64,000 bases of DNA from Streptomyces tuirus. GTDB lineage: Bacteria > Actinomycetota > Actinomycetes > Streptomycetales > Streptomycetaceae. Shown in pieces: positions 11,592 to 20,451 of this stretch. Under the pieces are notes generated by a model. The model was not told the origin of the DNA, did no database searches, and saw only the letters and a program-made list of their open reading frames with translations. Positions within the stretch are counted from its first letter, which is position 1; each line of letters starts with the position of its first letter. Both the position numbers and the translations under genes were made by a program. The stretch covers positions 620,001 to 684,000 of the forward strand of contig JAGTPG010000002.1 of NCBI GenBank assembly GCA_018195615.1, given 5' to 3'.

Positions 11592-12434
11592 CTAGGAGAG
11601 TTCGACGTGCGCGCGCCCTACCGGCACGATGAGCGGCCGGTCACTCACGGGGTCGTCGATCACCTCTGCGCGCAGTCCGAACGCCTCGTGCAGCAACTCG
11701 GCGTTGATCACGTCACGCGGGTGTCCCTGCGCCAGGACCGAACCGGCCCTCATCACAATGAGGTTGTCGCTGTAGCGCACGGCCAGGTTGAGGTCGTGCA
11801 GCACCATGACGACGGTGCACCCCGACTCGTGCAGGTCGTCCACCAGGTCGAGCACGTCGATCGCGTGCGCCAGATCCAGGTAGGTGGTCGGCTCGTCCAG
11901 CAGCAGCAAGTCGGTGCCCTGGGCCAACGTCATGGAGATCCAGACGCGTTGACGCTGTCCGCCGGACAGGGAGTCCACCGGGCGGTCGCCCAGGTCGGAC
12001 ACGCCCGTCATGGCCAGCGCGCGCTCCACGACGGCGGCGTCGTCCGACGACCACTGCCGCAGCCAGCTCTGGTGCGGATGGCGGCCCCTGGCGACCAGGT
12101 CGGACACCGTCAGCCCCTCCGGCGCCACCGGGGCCTGCGGCAGCAGGCCGAGCTTCTTCGCCACGTCCCTGGTCCTGAGCCTGCCGATGTCGTCGCCGTC
12201 CAGCACGACCGTTCCCCTGGCCGGCTTGAGCAGCCTCGACAGCGTCCGCAACAGGGTCGACTTCCCGCAGCCGTTGGGACCGATGATCGTGGTGACGACC
12301 CCGGACGGGATCGCCACGTCGAGATCCTCGATGACCGTCCGGGCGCCGTACCCGACCGTGACGCCACGGGCCGCCAGCCGTGCGGCGTCGACGCTTTTGG
12401 ACTCGATCTCGGTTGTTGTGTGCTGAGCACCCAC
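11592..12434 (-). CDS. cchE: Ferric-siderophore importer ATPase
   Basis: FepC/FhuC-type ABC ATPase of about 280 residues. Walker A is GPNGCGKST, the signature is LSGGQRQRVWISM, Walker B is LLLLDEPTTYLDL, and the switch histidine is in VMVLHDLN. It powers ferric-coelichelin uptake through the CchC-CchD permease. I prefer the GTG at 12434 (VGAQHTTTEIES) because GGAGGGGG lies four bases upstream. An ATG at 12452 is in frame but would place that ribosome-binding site inside the coding region. Confidence 0.9.
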   Translation of the reverse strand: MGAQHTTTEIESKSVDAARLAARGVTVGYGARTVIEDLDVAIPSGVVTTIIGPNGCGKSTLLRTLSRLLKPARGTVVLDGDDIGRLRTRDVAKKLGLLPQAPVAPEGLTVSDLVARGRHPHQSWLRQWSSDDAAVVERALAMTGVSDLGDRPVDSLSGGQRQRVWISMTLAQGTDLLLLDEPTTYLDLAHAIDVLDLVDDLHESGCTVVMVLHDLNLAVRYSDNLIVMRAGSVLAQGHPRDVINAELLHEAFGLRAEVIDDPVSDRPLIVPVGRAHVELS

Positions 12435-12475
12435 AAGTCCCCCTCCGTTCATGCTTCCTGACCTTCGCACCGGGG

Positions 12476-13558
12476 CTACCTGAGGTTCGCCCGCACCAGC
12501 AGATAGACGAGGAAGGGGCCGCCGATCGCGGCGGTGACCACACCGACCGGGAGGCCGATCGGCAGCGCCGTACGCGCGACCAGGTCCGCGCCGATCAGCA
12601 ACAGGGCTCCCACCACGCCGGAGGCCGCCAGCGGCGGCGTCGGGCACCTCGCCAGCCGCATGGCCACCTGGGGCGCCACCAGCGCGACGAACGGCACCGG
12701 GCCCGCGGCGCTCACCGCCACACCGGCCAGCAGGACCGCGCACAGCAACAGGACCGCACGCACCCGCGTGTACCGGACGCCCAGGCCCGCGGCGACGTCG
12801 TCCCCGAGATGCATCGGCTTGAACTGGAAGGCGACACACGCCACCACGGCCAACAGGACGAGCGTGCCCCAGAGCGCCACCCCGACCTCGTCCCAGGACC
12901 GGTCGTCCAGCGAGCCGACGAGCCACGCCTGGGCCCGGGCGACGTCCCTGATGTCGGCCGTGACCAGCAGCCAGGTCGTGATCGCCTCCATCACCGCGCT
13001 CACCGAGATGCCGATGAGGATGAGCCGGAAGCCGTCGATCCCGCGCCGCCACGCCAGGAAGTACACCAGCAGACCGGTGCCGAGTCCGCCGGCGAGCGCC
13101 GCCGCGGACAGGCCCACGGAGTCGACGATCGCCGCGGCGGTCCCGCCCGACACCGTCACCAGGAACACCGCGACCGCACTGGCCCCCGAGGTGATCCCCA
13201 GAATGTCGGGGCTGGCCAGCGGGTTGCGCGCGACGGACTGCGTGATGGCCCCGGACACCCCCAGCGCGATGCCCACGACGAGCCCGGCCAGGGCACGCGG
13301 CATCCGCAGGTCCATGATGACGAACTCGTCGACCTGCTCACCCCGGCCGAGGAGCGTGGCGATCACCTGGGGCAGGCCGATGGGGAAGTCCCCGACGCCG
13401 ATGGACAGGCAGAACACCAGGAAGGCCGCCGCCGCGAGGAGCAGGGTGACGAGGACGATCCAGGGCCGCCAGACGAACGACACCCCCGCGAACCGCAGGC
13501 CCGGCGCCACCGATGTCTTCACGTCCGCCCCGTTCGGCCGCACAACCGTCTCGTTCAT
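12476..13558 (-). CDS. cchD: Ferric-siderophore permease (FecCD family), subunit 2
   Basis: A 360-residue polytopic FecCD/FepD-type permease with about nine to ten membrane segments. Family landmarks include RMPRALAGLVVGIALGVSGA, ARNPLASPDILGI and the cytoplasmic loop GLGVRYTRVR. It forms the translocation channel with CchC. The ATG overlaps the cchC stop (ATGA), which shows tight coupling. CchE follows about 25-40 bases downstream. Confidence 0.9.
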   Translation of the reverse strand: MNETVVRPNGADVKTSVAPGLRFAGVSFVWRPWIVLVTLLLAAAAFLVFCLSIGVGDFPIGLPQVIATLLGRGEQVDEFVIMDLRMPRALAGLVVGIALGVSGAITQSVARNPLASPDILGITSGASAVAVFLVTVSGGTAAAIVDSVGLSAAALAGGLGTGLLVYFLAWRRGIDGFRLILIGISVSAVMEAITTWLLVTADIRDVARAQAWLVGSLDDRSWDEVGVALWGTLVLLAVVACVAFQFKPMHLGDDVAAGLGVRYTRVRAVLLLCAVLLAGVAVSAAGPVPFVALVAPQVAMRLARCPTPPLAASGVVGALLLIGADLVARTALPIGLPVGVVTAAIGGPFLVYLLVRANLR

Positions 13559-14613
13559 GCGTTCTTGAACTTTCCGCGCCAGACCAGCCCCGCGAAGAAC
13601 GGGGCACCGAGGAGAGCGACCAGGACACCCGCGTCCAGCTCGCTCGGCCGCACCACCAAGCGGCCGACGATGTCACAGACCAGCAGGACGACGGCTCCGA
13701 GCAGACCGGCGTACGGCACCAGCCAGCGGTAGTCCGGCCCGGTCAGGTAGCGGGCCACATGGGCCACCATGAGCCCGAGGAACGCGATGGGTCCGCACGC
13801 CGCCGTGGCCGCGCCCGCCAGCAGTGTGATGGCGGTGATGCCGACGGTCCGGCTCAGTGCGATGTTGACCCCGAGGCCCCGCGCCACGTCGTCGCCCAGG
13901 TTGAGCAGGTTGAGGGCGGGCAGCGTGGTCACCGCGAGCACCAGCCCGACCACGATGAATCCGGTCACCGGCCAGATGACGTCGAAGCCGACACCGGCCA
14001 CGGAGCCCGCGTTCCAGAACCGGAGCGCGTTCAGCGACTCCTTGTCGGACAGCGCGACCGCCGTGGTCATCGCCATCAGGAACACCGCGACCCCTTGGCC
14101 GGCCAGGGCGAGCGTCAGCGGGTTGCCGGCTCCCCTGCCGATGCTCGCCAGCCCGAACACGACGACACCGGCGGCCGCGGCGCCCAGGAAGGCGAACCAG
14201 ACGTACTGGAAAGGGTCGGTGAGTCCGAACAGGGCGATCACCGACACCACGGCGAACGAGGCGCCGGTGTTCACCCCCAGCAGGCCGGTGTCGGCGATCG
14301 GGTTGCGGGTGTACCCCTGGATCAACGCCCCGCCGACGCCCAGGGCGATGCCCGCCACGATGGCGAGCACCGTCCGGGGCACCCGCACGGTCTGCACGAT
14401 CAGCCTGATCTCGGTGAGCCGTTGGTCGGCGTCCGGCGCCGCGAACAGGCCGTGCCACACCTCGGCAGGACTCAACGCGCGCGCGCCGACGGCCAACGAC
14501 GCCGCGCCCGCGATCACGAGGATCACCACCAGCGTGCCCAGACCCCCGACCCGCCGCCGCCGGGCCGGTGTTGTGCCCCCGAGCGCGGGGCGCTCCACTG
14601 CAGTCGTGCCCAT
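13555..14613 (-). CDS. cchC: Ferric-siderophore permease (FecCD family), subunit 1
   Basis: A 352-residue polytopic FecCD-type permease. It shows the family motifs VRVPRTVLAIVAGIALGVGG, TRNPIADTGLLG and GLGVNIALSR, with hydrophobic helices throughout. It pairs with CchD. The start (ATG 14613, MGTTAVERPAL) is about 40 bases after the cchB stop, so cchB-cchC-cchD-cchE form one transcription unit. Confidence 0.9.
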   Translation of the reverse strand: MGTTAVERPALGGTTPARRRRVGGLGTLVVILVIAGAASLAVGARALSPAEVWHGLFAAPDADQRLTEIRLIVQTVRVPRTVLAIVAGIALGVGGALIQGYTRNPIADTGLLGVNTGASFAVVSVIALFGLTDPFQYVWFAFLGAAAAGVVVFGLASIGRGAGNPLTLALAGQGVAVFLMAMTTAVALSDKESLNALRFWNAGSVAGVGFDVIWPVTGFIVVGLVLAVTTLPALNLLNLGDDVARGLGVNIALSRTVGITAITLLAGAATAACGPIAFLGLMVAHVARYLTGPDYRWLVPYAGLLGAVVLLVCDIVGRLVVRPSELDAGVLVALLGAPFFAGLVWRGKFKNA

Positions 14614-14650
14614 GTCGACGTACGTTATCCCTTTGGTTCAGGAGAGCGGG

Positions 14651-16006
14651 CTAACGGGCGGTGCTGCCGGTCCCGTCGGCGACCGTCCGGACCTCGTCTG
14701 AGGCGGACTTGAGACCCCGTTCGAGGAGCGAGTCCAGAATTTCGCCGACCCTGATCGCGGTGTTGGACAGCAGGGACGACGTGATGCCGTGGGTGTGCTC
14801 CGTGCCGCCCTGCAGATAGATGCCGCAGCGCAGGCCGGGCTCGGTCGCGATGCGGTAGTCCCGCTCGACGCGGACCCGGCCCTCGTCGTCGCGCAGGCAG
14901 TGATCGGCGACCTCACCGAGGAGGCCGAGGGGGTCGGCGGGGCTGTAGCCGGTGGCGAAGACCACGACGTCCGCGTCGAGTGGCGTCTCATCGCCCGTGA
15001 CGAGGGACGTCACGGTGGCACGGACCTTGTCCGGCGTCTCCTCGACGTCGGTGAGCCGGGACACGTTGAGGAAGCGGAGCCGCTCGGTGCCCAGGACCTT
15101 CTCCTGGTACATCTGCCGGTACAGGTCGTCGATCAGGTCGATGTCCACCACGGAGTAGTTGGTGTTGCCGTGGTAGTCCATGAGCCGGCGTTTGACGTTC
15201 TCGGGCGCGGCGAAGTACTCGTCGACCGCCTCGGGGTCGAAGATCCGGTTGGCGAAGCCGCTGTCGTCGGCGGGGCTGTAGCCGTAGCGGGAGAAGACCG
15301 CGCAGATCTCGGCCTCGGGGAAGCGGCGGTGCAGGTAGGCGACGTTCTCGGCGGCGCTCTGGCCGGCGCCCACGACGATGAACCGAGAGGGCGAGGTGCC
15401 CTCCAACTCATCCACCTTGGCGAGCAGTTCGCAGTTGTGCCAGACGCGGTCGCCGCGCTCCACGCCCTCCGGCATGATCGGGCGCAGTCCGGTGCCGATG
15501 ACGAGGTTACGGGCCCGGTGGACCATGAGCCCCTCGCCCGAACGGACCGTCACTTCCAGGTGGTCCACGGCTCCGTCACGCATGACGGGCGCGACGCCGA
15601 CGACCTCGTGACCGTAGGAGACCATGCCCTCGACCTGGGCCGCTGCCCACTCGAAGTAGTCGTGGAACTCCACCCGCAGCGGGAAGAGGTTCTTGTGGTT
15701 GATGAAGTCGATCAGCCGTCCCTTGCTCTTCAGGTAGCACAGGAAGCTGAACTCGCTGGCGGGGTTTCGAAGCGTCACCAGGTCCTTGAGGAAGGACACT
15801 TGCATGGTCGCGTCGTCGATGAGCATGCCGCGGTGCCAGCCGAAGCGGGGCTGCTGCTCGAAGAAGTGAGCGGAGATCGCCTCCTGCGCTCCGGCCCGTG
15901 CGTTGTGCTCGGCGATCGCGATCGCCATGGCCACATTGGACGGTCCGAAGCCGATGCCAATGAGGTCGTGTACCGGTGTTGCGTCACCAGGAAGAACCCG
16001 TGACAT
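14651..16006 (-). CDS. cchB: L-ornithine N5-monooxygenase
   Basis: FAD- and NADPH-dependent hydroxylase (SidA/PvdA family, 451 residues) that converts L-ornithine to N5-hydroxyornithine, the metal-binding unit of coelichelin. Landmarks are the FAD motif GIGFGPSN near residue 17, substrate and flavin-contacting QVSFLKDLVTLRNP, the NADPH motif VVGAGQSAAE, and ATGYSPADP near the C-terminus. It is the first gene of the leftward operon, with the start 87 bases from the iron box at 16093. Confidence 0.95.
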   Translation of the reverse strand: MSRVLPGDATPVHDLIGIGFGPSNVAMAIAIAEHNARAGAQEAISAHFFEQQPRFGWHRGMLIDDATMQVSFLKDLVTLRNPASEFSFLCYLKSKGRLIDFINHKNLFPLRVEFHDYFEWAAAQVEGMVSYGHEVVGVAPVMRDGAVDHLEVTVRSGEGLMVHRARNLVIGTGLRPIMPEGVERGDRVWHNCELLAKVDELEGTSPSRFIVVGAGQSAAENVAYLHRRFPEAEICAVFSRYGYSPADDSGFANRIFDPEAVDEYFAAPENVKRRLMDYHGNTNYSVVDIDLIDDLYRQMYQEKVLGTERLRFLNVSRLTDVEETPDKVRATVTSLVTGDETPLDADVVVFATGYSPADPLGLLGEVADHCLRDDEGRVRVERDYRIATEPGLRCGIYLQGGTEHTHGITSSLLSNTAIRVGEILDSLLERGLKSASDEVRTVADGTGSTAR

Positions 16007-16092
16007 GTCTCTCCCATCGTGCGGGGCAGGCGCCAGTCAGGTGTGGGGAAAGTGCGAGGAGCGGGCACGCTGACGGAGCGACAACCGAGAAC

Positions 16093-16111
16093 TTAGGTGA
16101 GCCTAAGCTTT
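16093..16111. promoter_or_regulatory. Iron box in the cchB-cchA control region
   Basis: The sequence TTAGGTGAGCCTAAGCTTT is a near match to the reverse-oriented iron box TTAGGTTAGCCTAACCTAA. It lies 87 bases upstream of cchB and about 90 upstream of cchA, so iron-loaded DmdR could repress both promoters. Confidence 0.75.
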
Positions 16112-16143
16112 CAAGTGCTGGTTCACAAGGGCCCGTTGTGCAC

Positions 16144-16162
16144 TAAGGCAAGCCTTGCTTTA
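16144..16162. promoter_or_regulatory. Second, weaker iron-box-like site nearest cchA
   Basis: TAAGGCAAGCCTTGCTTTA matches the consensus at about 12 of 19 positions, including the central AGCCT. It lies 39 bases before the cchA start, a suitable place to block that promoter. It may be a second operator for the divergent pair. It is less certain than the site at 16093. Confidence 0.5.
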
Positions 16163-16200
16163 CTTACCTCGGTTCAATCCCTGCCTTGAGGAGGAAGCCC

Positions 16201-17148
16201 ATGCGGGTCGTCATGTTCGGTTACCAGACCTGGGGGCACCGCACCCTTCAAGCCCTCCTGGACTCCGAACACGACGTGGTCCTCGTGGTGACACACCCCA
16301 AGAGCGAGCACGCCTACGAGAAGATCTGGAGCGATTCCGTCGCCGACCTCGCCGAAGAGCACGGCGTCCCGGTGGTGATCCGCAACCGCCCTGACGACGA
16401 CGAGCTGTTCGAGCGCCTCAAGGGGGCCGACCCGGACATCATCGTGGCCAACAACTGGCGCACCTGGATCCCGCCGCGCATCTTCGACCTCCCGCGCCAC
16501 GGCACTCTCAACGTGCACGACTCGCTGCTGCCGAAGTACGCCGGGTTCTCCCCGCTGATCTGGGCCCTGATCAACGGAGAGTCCGAAGTGGGCGTGACCG
16601 CGCACATGATGAACGACGAACTCGACGCCGGCGACATCGTCCGGCAGGAGGCGGTGCCGGTAGGACCGACGGACACCGCCACCGACCTCTTCCACAAGAC
16701 CGTGGATCTCATCGCCCCGGTCACCATCGGCGCGCTGGCCCGCATCGCCGCCGGCGAGACGGAGTTCACCAAGCAGGACCGGTCCCAGGCGAGCTTCTTC
16801 CACAAGCGGTCCATCGAGGACAGCCGCATCGACTGGACCTGGCCGGCCGAGGACCTCCAGCGCCTGATCCGCGCCCAGTCCGAGCCGTACCCCAGCGCCT
16901 TCACCTTCCACAAGGGCAAGCGACTCGAGGTCCTCGCCGCGGTGGTCTCCGAGGGCCGCTACGGCGGCACCCCCGGCCGCATCTTCTACCGCGAGGACGA
17001 CGGCGTGGTGATCGTCGCCGGGGCCGACGCGCGTACCGGCCGCAACCACGGTCTGGCCATCACCCGCGTCAGGACGGAGGACGGCCGGGAGTTGGGCGCG
17101 ACCGAGTACTTCACCTCCATGGGCGGCTACCTCACCAGTCGTCCCTGA
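16201..17148 (+). CDS. cchA: N5-hydroxyornithine formyltransferase
   Basis: Methionyl-tRNA-formyltransferase-like enzyme (315 residues) that uses formyl-tetrahydrofolate to formylate N5-hydroxyornithine, giving the first building block of coelichelin. The catalytic region carries the family Asn-His-Asp set: LNVHDSLLPKYAG (Asn, His) and DELDAGDIV (Asp). A C-terminal OB-fold-like domain follows. I choose the ATG at 16201 (MRVVMFGYQTW) because GAGGAGG lies just upstream. It is transcribed away from cchB across the iron-box region. Confidence 0.95.
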   Translation: MRVVMFGYQTWGHRTLQALLDSEHDVVLVVTHPKSEHAYEKIWSDSVADLAEEHGVPVVIRNRPDDDELFERLKGADPDIIVANNWRTWIPPRIFDLPRHGTLNVHDSLLPKYAGFSPLIWALINGESEVGVTAHMMNDELDAGDIVRQEAVPVGPTDTATDLFHKTVDLIAPVTIGALARIAAGETEFTKQDRSQASFFHKRSIEDSRIDWTWPAEDLQRLIRAQSEPYPSAFTFHKGKRLEVLAAVVSEGRYGGTPGRIFYREDDGVVIVAGADARTGRNHGLAITRVRTEDGRELGATEYFTSMGGYLTSRP

Positions 17149-17275
17149 ACGAAGGGAGTCCGTCCGAGAGTCGTGGGCCGAGGCGGGCGGTCAGGTCATC
17201 GGAGGGGTGCGTTACATTTTGCTCCTCCTTGACCGCGATCACTCACGATCCCTCACGCTACGGAGCCGCCACCCC

Positions 17276-17698
17276 ATGAGCGACATCGTCAACGGACTCG
17301 GCAGGGCCACCGCCTACGGCGGACTGGGCCTGGTCCTGCTGGTCCTCGGCATCGTCCTGGTCGACGTGCTGACGCCCGGAAAGCTCGGTCGGCAGATCTG
17401 GGAGCAGCGCAACCGCAACGCCGCGATGGTGCTCAGCTCCGCGCTGCTCGGTATCGGTGGCATCGTCTTCACGTCCATCTGGACGACCTACGAGGACTTC
17501 GGCAAGGGACTGGTCTCCACAGCGGCGTTCGGCCTGTTGGGTCTGGTGATGATGGCGGTGGCGTTCCTGGTGGTCGACCTGATCACGCCGGGGCGCCTGG
17601 GCGCGGCACTGGTGGAGCCGGAGCCGCATCCCGCGGTCTGGGTGACGGCGTCCTGCAATCTCGCCGTATCGGCCATCCTTTCGGCTTCCATCGCCTGA
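17276..17698 (+). CDS. DUF350 family membrane protein
   Basis: A 140-residue membrane protein with four predicted helices arranged as two similar halves, each holding a hydrophobic helix and the motif (V/L)(D)(V/L)(L/I)TPG(K/R)LG. This is the two-repeat pattern of DUF350 proteins (YjfL family), whose function is unknown. The start ATG at 17276 (MSDIVNGLG) follows CGGAG. The gene stands alone, 128 bases after cchA, and converges on the FAD oxidoreductase gene. Confidence 0.8.
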   Translation: MSDIVNGLGRATAYGGLGLVLLVLGIVLVDVLTPGKLGRQIWEQRNRNAAMVLSSALLGIGGIVFTSIWTTYEDFGKGLVSTAAFGLLGLVMMAVAFLVVDLITPGRLGAALVEPEPHPAVWVTASCNLAVSAILSASIA

Positions 17699-17724
17699 AA
17701 GCGCCTCCCCCGCAGGACGGTCGG

Positions 17725-18779
17725 CTACCCGGTCGGCCGGCCTGACCCGGCCTGCTGACCCGCTGGGCGAGCCAGCAGACCGACGGTCGCGGAGAACAGC
17801 CACGGCAGCCGTTGCGCGACGGGCACCAGCGCCGCGCGGGCCGGGAGCGTCCTCGTCGCGCCGAGCAGCGCGTGCGTCAGCCAGCGGTAGCGCCGGGTGA
17901 GCCGCCGCCACTCCCGCTCGTAGGCCGTCAGGTCACCGTTGACGATGGCCCGCACCGCGGCAGGCGCCTGCGCGAGCGCCAGCGCGATGCCCTCGCCGGT
18001 CAGCGCATCGACGTAACCGGCGGCATCGCCCACCAGCAGCACCCGGCCCGCGGTACGCGCGCTCGCGGCCTGGCGCAACGGGCCTGCCCCACGGACCCGT
18101 CCGGCGCGGCCGGCCCCGGCCAGCCGCGCCCGCAACTCGGGGAAGGCGGCGAGGTGGTCGTCGTACGACCGGCGGGCGGTGGTCAGCACAGCGACGCCCA
18201 CGAGGTCGTCGGCCACCGGGGTCACATAGGCCTCCGCCTCGCGGGCCCAGTACACCTCCACGTGGTCGCTCCAGGGGCGAGCGAGTAGTGACGCCGCAGC
18301 CCGTGCCGCGGACGGGCCCGGCGCGGCCGGTTCAGCCCGAGGGCGCTGCGGATGGGTGAGTGCAGTCCGTCGGCCGCCACGACATGGCCGGCGCGCGTGC
18401 CGTCGACCACCACCCCGTCCTGGTCCTGCTCGACGTGACGCGCGGTGCGCTGGTCCACGCGTACGCCGGCTGCCAGCACCGCCTCGCGCAGCAGCGCGTG
18501 CAGCGTGGTACGACGCACCCCGCGCCCCGGGCCCGCTCCGAAGTCGGCGTCGACGTGGCGGGGCCCGGCCACGTAGCGGATTCCTCGCAGGTCGTACCCC
18601 GGCGGGTGCACGCCCAGTGCCGACAGGGCGGCGACGGCGCCCGGCATCAGGCCCTCGCCGCACGCCTTGTCGACGATGCCGGCCCGCTGCTCCCAGACGG
18701 AGACGTCGAGCCCCGCCCGGGCCGCGTGCAGGGCCGTGGCCAGGCCCGCGGGTCCCCCGCCGACGACGAGCAGGTCCAT
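17725..18779 (-). CDS. FAD-dependent oxidoreductase, geranylgeranyl-reductase-like (one frameshift)
   Basis: A flavoprotein of about 351 residues once repaired. The N-terminus has the dinucleotide fold VVGGGPAGLATALHAARAG and the geranylgeranyl-reductase-family CGEGLMP motif. The C-terminal half has the second FAD motif VLLVGDAAGYVDALTGEGI. The two halves are in different frames. They join if the GGGG run at 18274-18277 has one more G, giving LAPWSDHVEVYW, and the length then becomes an exact codon multiple. It is the last gene of the type III PKS operon, 10 bases after the methyltransferase stop. It probably oxidises or hydroxylates the PKS product, or reduces a prenyl chain. Confidence 0.8.
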
Positions 18780-18789
18780 GCGTGCCTCC

Positions 18790-19308
18790 TCAGGCCAGCC
18801 GTGCCAGGGCAGCGTCCTCGGCGCGGATGCGAGTGGCGAGCAGGGCGGCGTTCAGCGCGGTGAAGACGACAGCCGTGGCCCAGGCCGAGTGCACGAGCGG
18901 GAGCGCGAGTCCCTCGACGACGACGGCGACGTAGTTCGGGTGCGGAATCCAGCGGTAGGGGCCGCCGGTCACGCGCGCGGCGCCCGGCACGACGATCACC
19001 CGGGTGTTCCACTGCCGGCCCAGAGTGGTGACGCACCACCAGCGCAGCCCTTGCGAGACGGCGACGAGGGCGAGCATGGCCCAGGCCAGGACCGGTACGG
19101 CGGCCGGCCGGCGCACCCACACCTCCACGAGCGCGCCGACGAGCAGGCCCGTGTGCAGCACCACCATGAACGGGTAGTGCCCGCGCCCGGACTCCACGCC
19201 GCCCCGCGCGAGGCTCCAGGCGGCGTTGCGGCGGGAGACGGCCAGCTCGGCGACCCGTTCCAGGCCCACGGCCAGCACCAGGAGGGTGAACAGGGCCTCG
19301 CTGCTCAC
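18790..19308 (-). CDS. Isoprenylcysteine carboxyl methyltransferase-like membrane methyltransferase
   Basis: A 172-residue protein with several hydrophobic helices and the ICMT SAM-binding motif VTGGPYRWIPHPNYVAVVVEG. Its GTG start overlaps the type III PKS stop (GTGA). In actinobacteria this family is often encoded next to type III PKS genes; SrsB of the Streptomyces griseus srs operon methylates alkylresorcinols. The inferred role is therefore O-methylation of the PKS product at the membrane. Confidence 0.85.
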   Translation of the reverse strand: MSSEALFTLLVLAVGLERVAELAVSRRNAAWSLARGGVESGRGHYPFMVVLHTGLLVGALVEVWVRRPAAVPVLAWAMLALVAVSQGLRWWCVTTLGRQWNTRVIVVPGAARVTGGPYRWIPHPNYVAVVVEGLALPLVHSAWATAVVFTALNAALLATRIRAEDAALARLA

Positions 19309-20393
19309 TGTCCGCCCCCGGGGGCGCGCAGGAGCACGAGTTCGGAGCAGAAGCCGGGGCCCATGGCGAGCATGAGCCCGTAGGAGCCGGGCGGGGGTGG
19401 GCGGTTGGCGAGCGTGTCCGCCATGACGTGCAGCACCGAGGAGGAGGACAGATTGCCGATCCGGCGCAGCGAGTCCCAGGTCACACCGAGCGCGTCCCGC
19501 TCGACGCCGAGGGCGTCCTGCAACGCCTCCAGGACCTTGGGACCGCCGGGGTGGGCGACATACCAGTGGAGGTCGTCGCGGGTCAGCCCGTGGTCGGCGA
19601 GGAAGCCGCGGACGTCGTCGCCGACGTACCGGCGCACCAGGTCGGGGACCGCGGCGTCGAGCACGACCCGGAAGCCGCCGGAGCCGATCTGCCAGCCCAT
19701 CATGTGTTCGGAGTCGGGGTAGAGACGGCTGCGCGAGGCGAGCACTTCGCAAGCGGCGGGGTCGTCGGACTGTGCGAGGGGATGCTCGCGGCCGACGGCG
19801 ACCACGGCAGCCGCACCGTCCCCGAACAGGCCGCTGGCCACGAAGTTGGCGACCGAGGTGTCGTCGCGCTGGAGCGTCAGGGAGCACAACTCGACCGACA
19901 TCAGCACCGCCACCGCGTCCGGGCGGCCGCGCAGCAGGTCGTGCAGGCGGGCGATGCCGGCCGCGCCGGCGACGCAGCCGAGGCCGACGAGGGGCAGGCG
20001 CACCACGTCGGGGCGCAGTCCGATCTCCGCCGCGACGCGGGCCTCGAGGGAGGGCACGGCCAGGCCGGTCACCGTGCACGAGAGGATGTAGTCGACATCG
20101 GCCGGTGTGAGGCCGACGCCCTTGAGCGCGTCGACGACCGCGCGACCGCCGAGTTCGACGCCGGCCCGGATGAAGACGTCGTTCGACCGGCCGAAGTCCT
20201 CGATCCGGCCGTACTCCTCCAGCGGAAGCACGGTGTGCCGGGTCTCGACACACACGTTGCGGTGGAACCGCTCGACGACGCCGCGATCCACCCTGTTGCC
20301 GACCAGCGTGCTGGTGAAGGACTCGGTGATCTTCTCCTGCCGGTGGCAGTGTTCGGGCAGGGTGCCGCGGACGCTGAGGACGCGCATGGTCAT
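19305..20393 (-). CDS. Type III polyketide synthase (chalcone-synthase-like)
   Basis: A 362-residue homodimeric-type ketosynthase that extends an acyl-CoA starter with malonyl-CoA units and cyclises the product. The catalytic triad is complete: Cys140 (VGLGCVAGAAGI), His281 (WYVAHPGGPKV) and Asn314 (RRIGNLSSSSV), with the C-terminal GPGF motif. The gene context (ICMT methyltransferase, flavoprotein, UbiA) resembles alkylresorcinol or alkylpyrone loci more than the naphthalene (rppA) type. The starter and chain length cannot be read from the sequence. UbiA ends 58 bases upstream. Confidence 0.92.
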   Translation of the reverse strand: MTMRVLSVRGTLPEHCHRQEKITESFTSTLVGNRVDRGVVERFHRNVCVETRHTVLPLEEYGRIEDFGRSNDVFIRAGVELGGRAVVDALKGVGLTPADVDYILSCTVTGLAVPSLEARVAAEIGLRPDVVRLPLVGLGCVAGAAGIARLHDLLRGRPDAVAVLMSVELCSLTLQRDDTSVANFVASGLFGDGAAAVVAVGREHPLAQSDDPAACEVLASRSRLYPDSEHMMGWQIGSGGFRVVLDAAVPDLVRRYVGDDVRGFLADHGLTRDDLHWYVAHPGGPKVLEALQDALGVERDALGVTWDSLRRIGNLSSSSVLHVMADTLANRPPPPGSYGLMLAMGPGFCSELVLLRAPGGGQ

Positions 20394-20451
20394 GCTGGCT
20401 CCTGAAATGGGGCGGTGGGGCGCGGCGGTGCCGACGAGCCTGGCGGCGCCA

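Noticed and set aside
18790..20253. A 487-codon fusion of the ICMT-like methyltransferase with an N-terminal extension
   Set aside because: The extension lies antisense-like within the type III PKS gene in another frame. The GTG at 19308, overlapping the PKS stop, gives a protein of normal family length.
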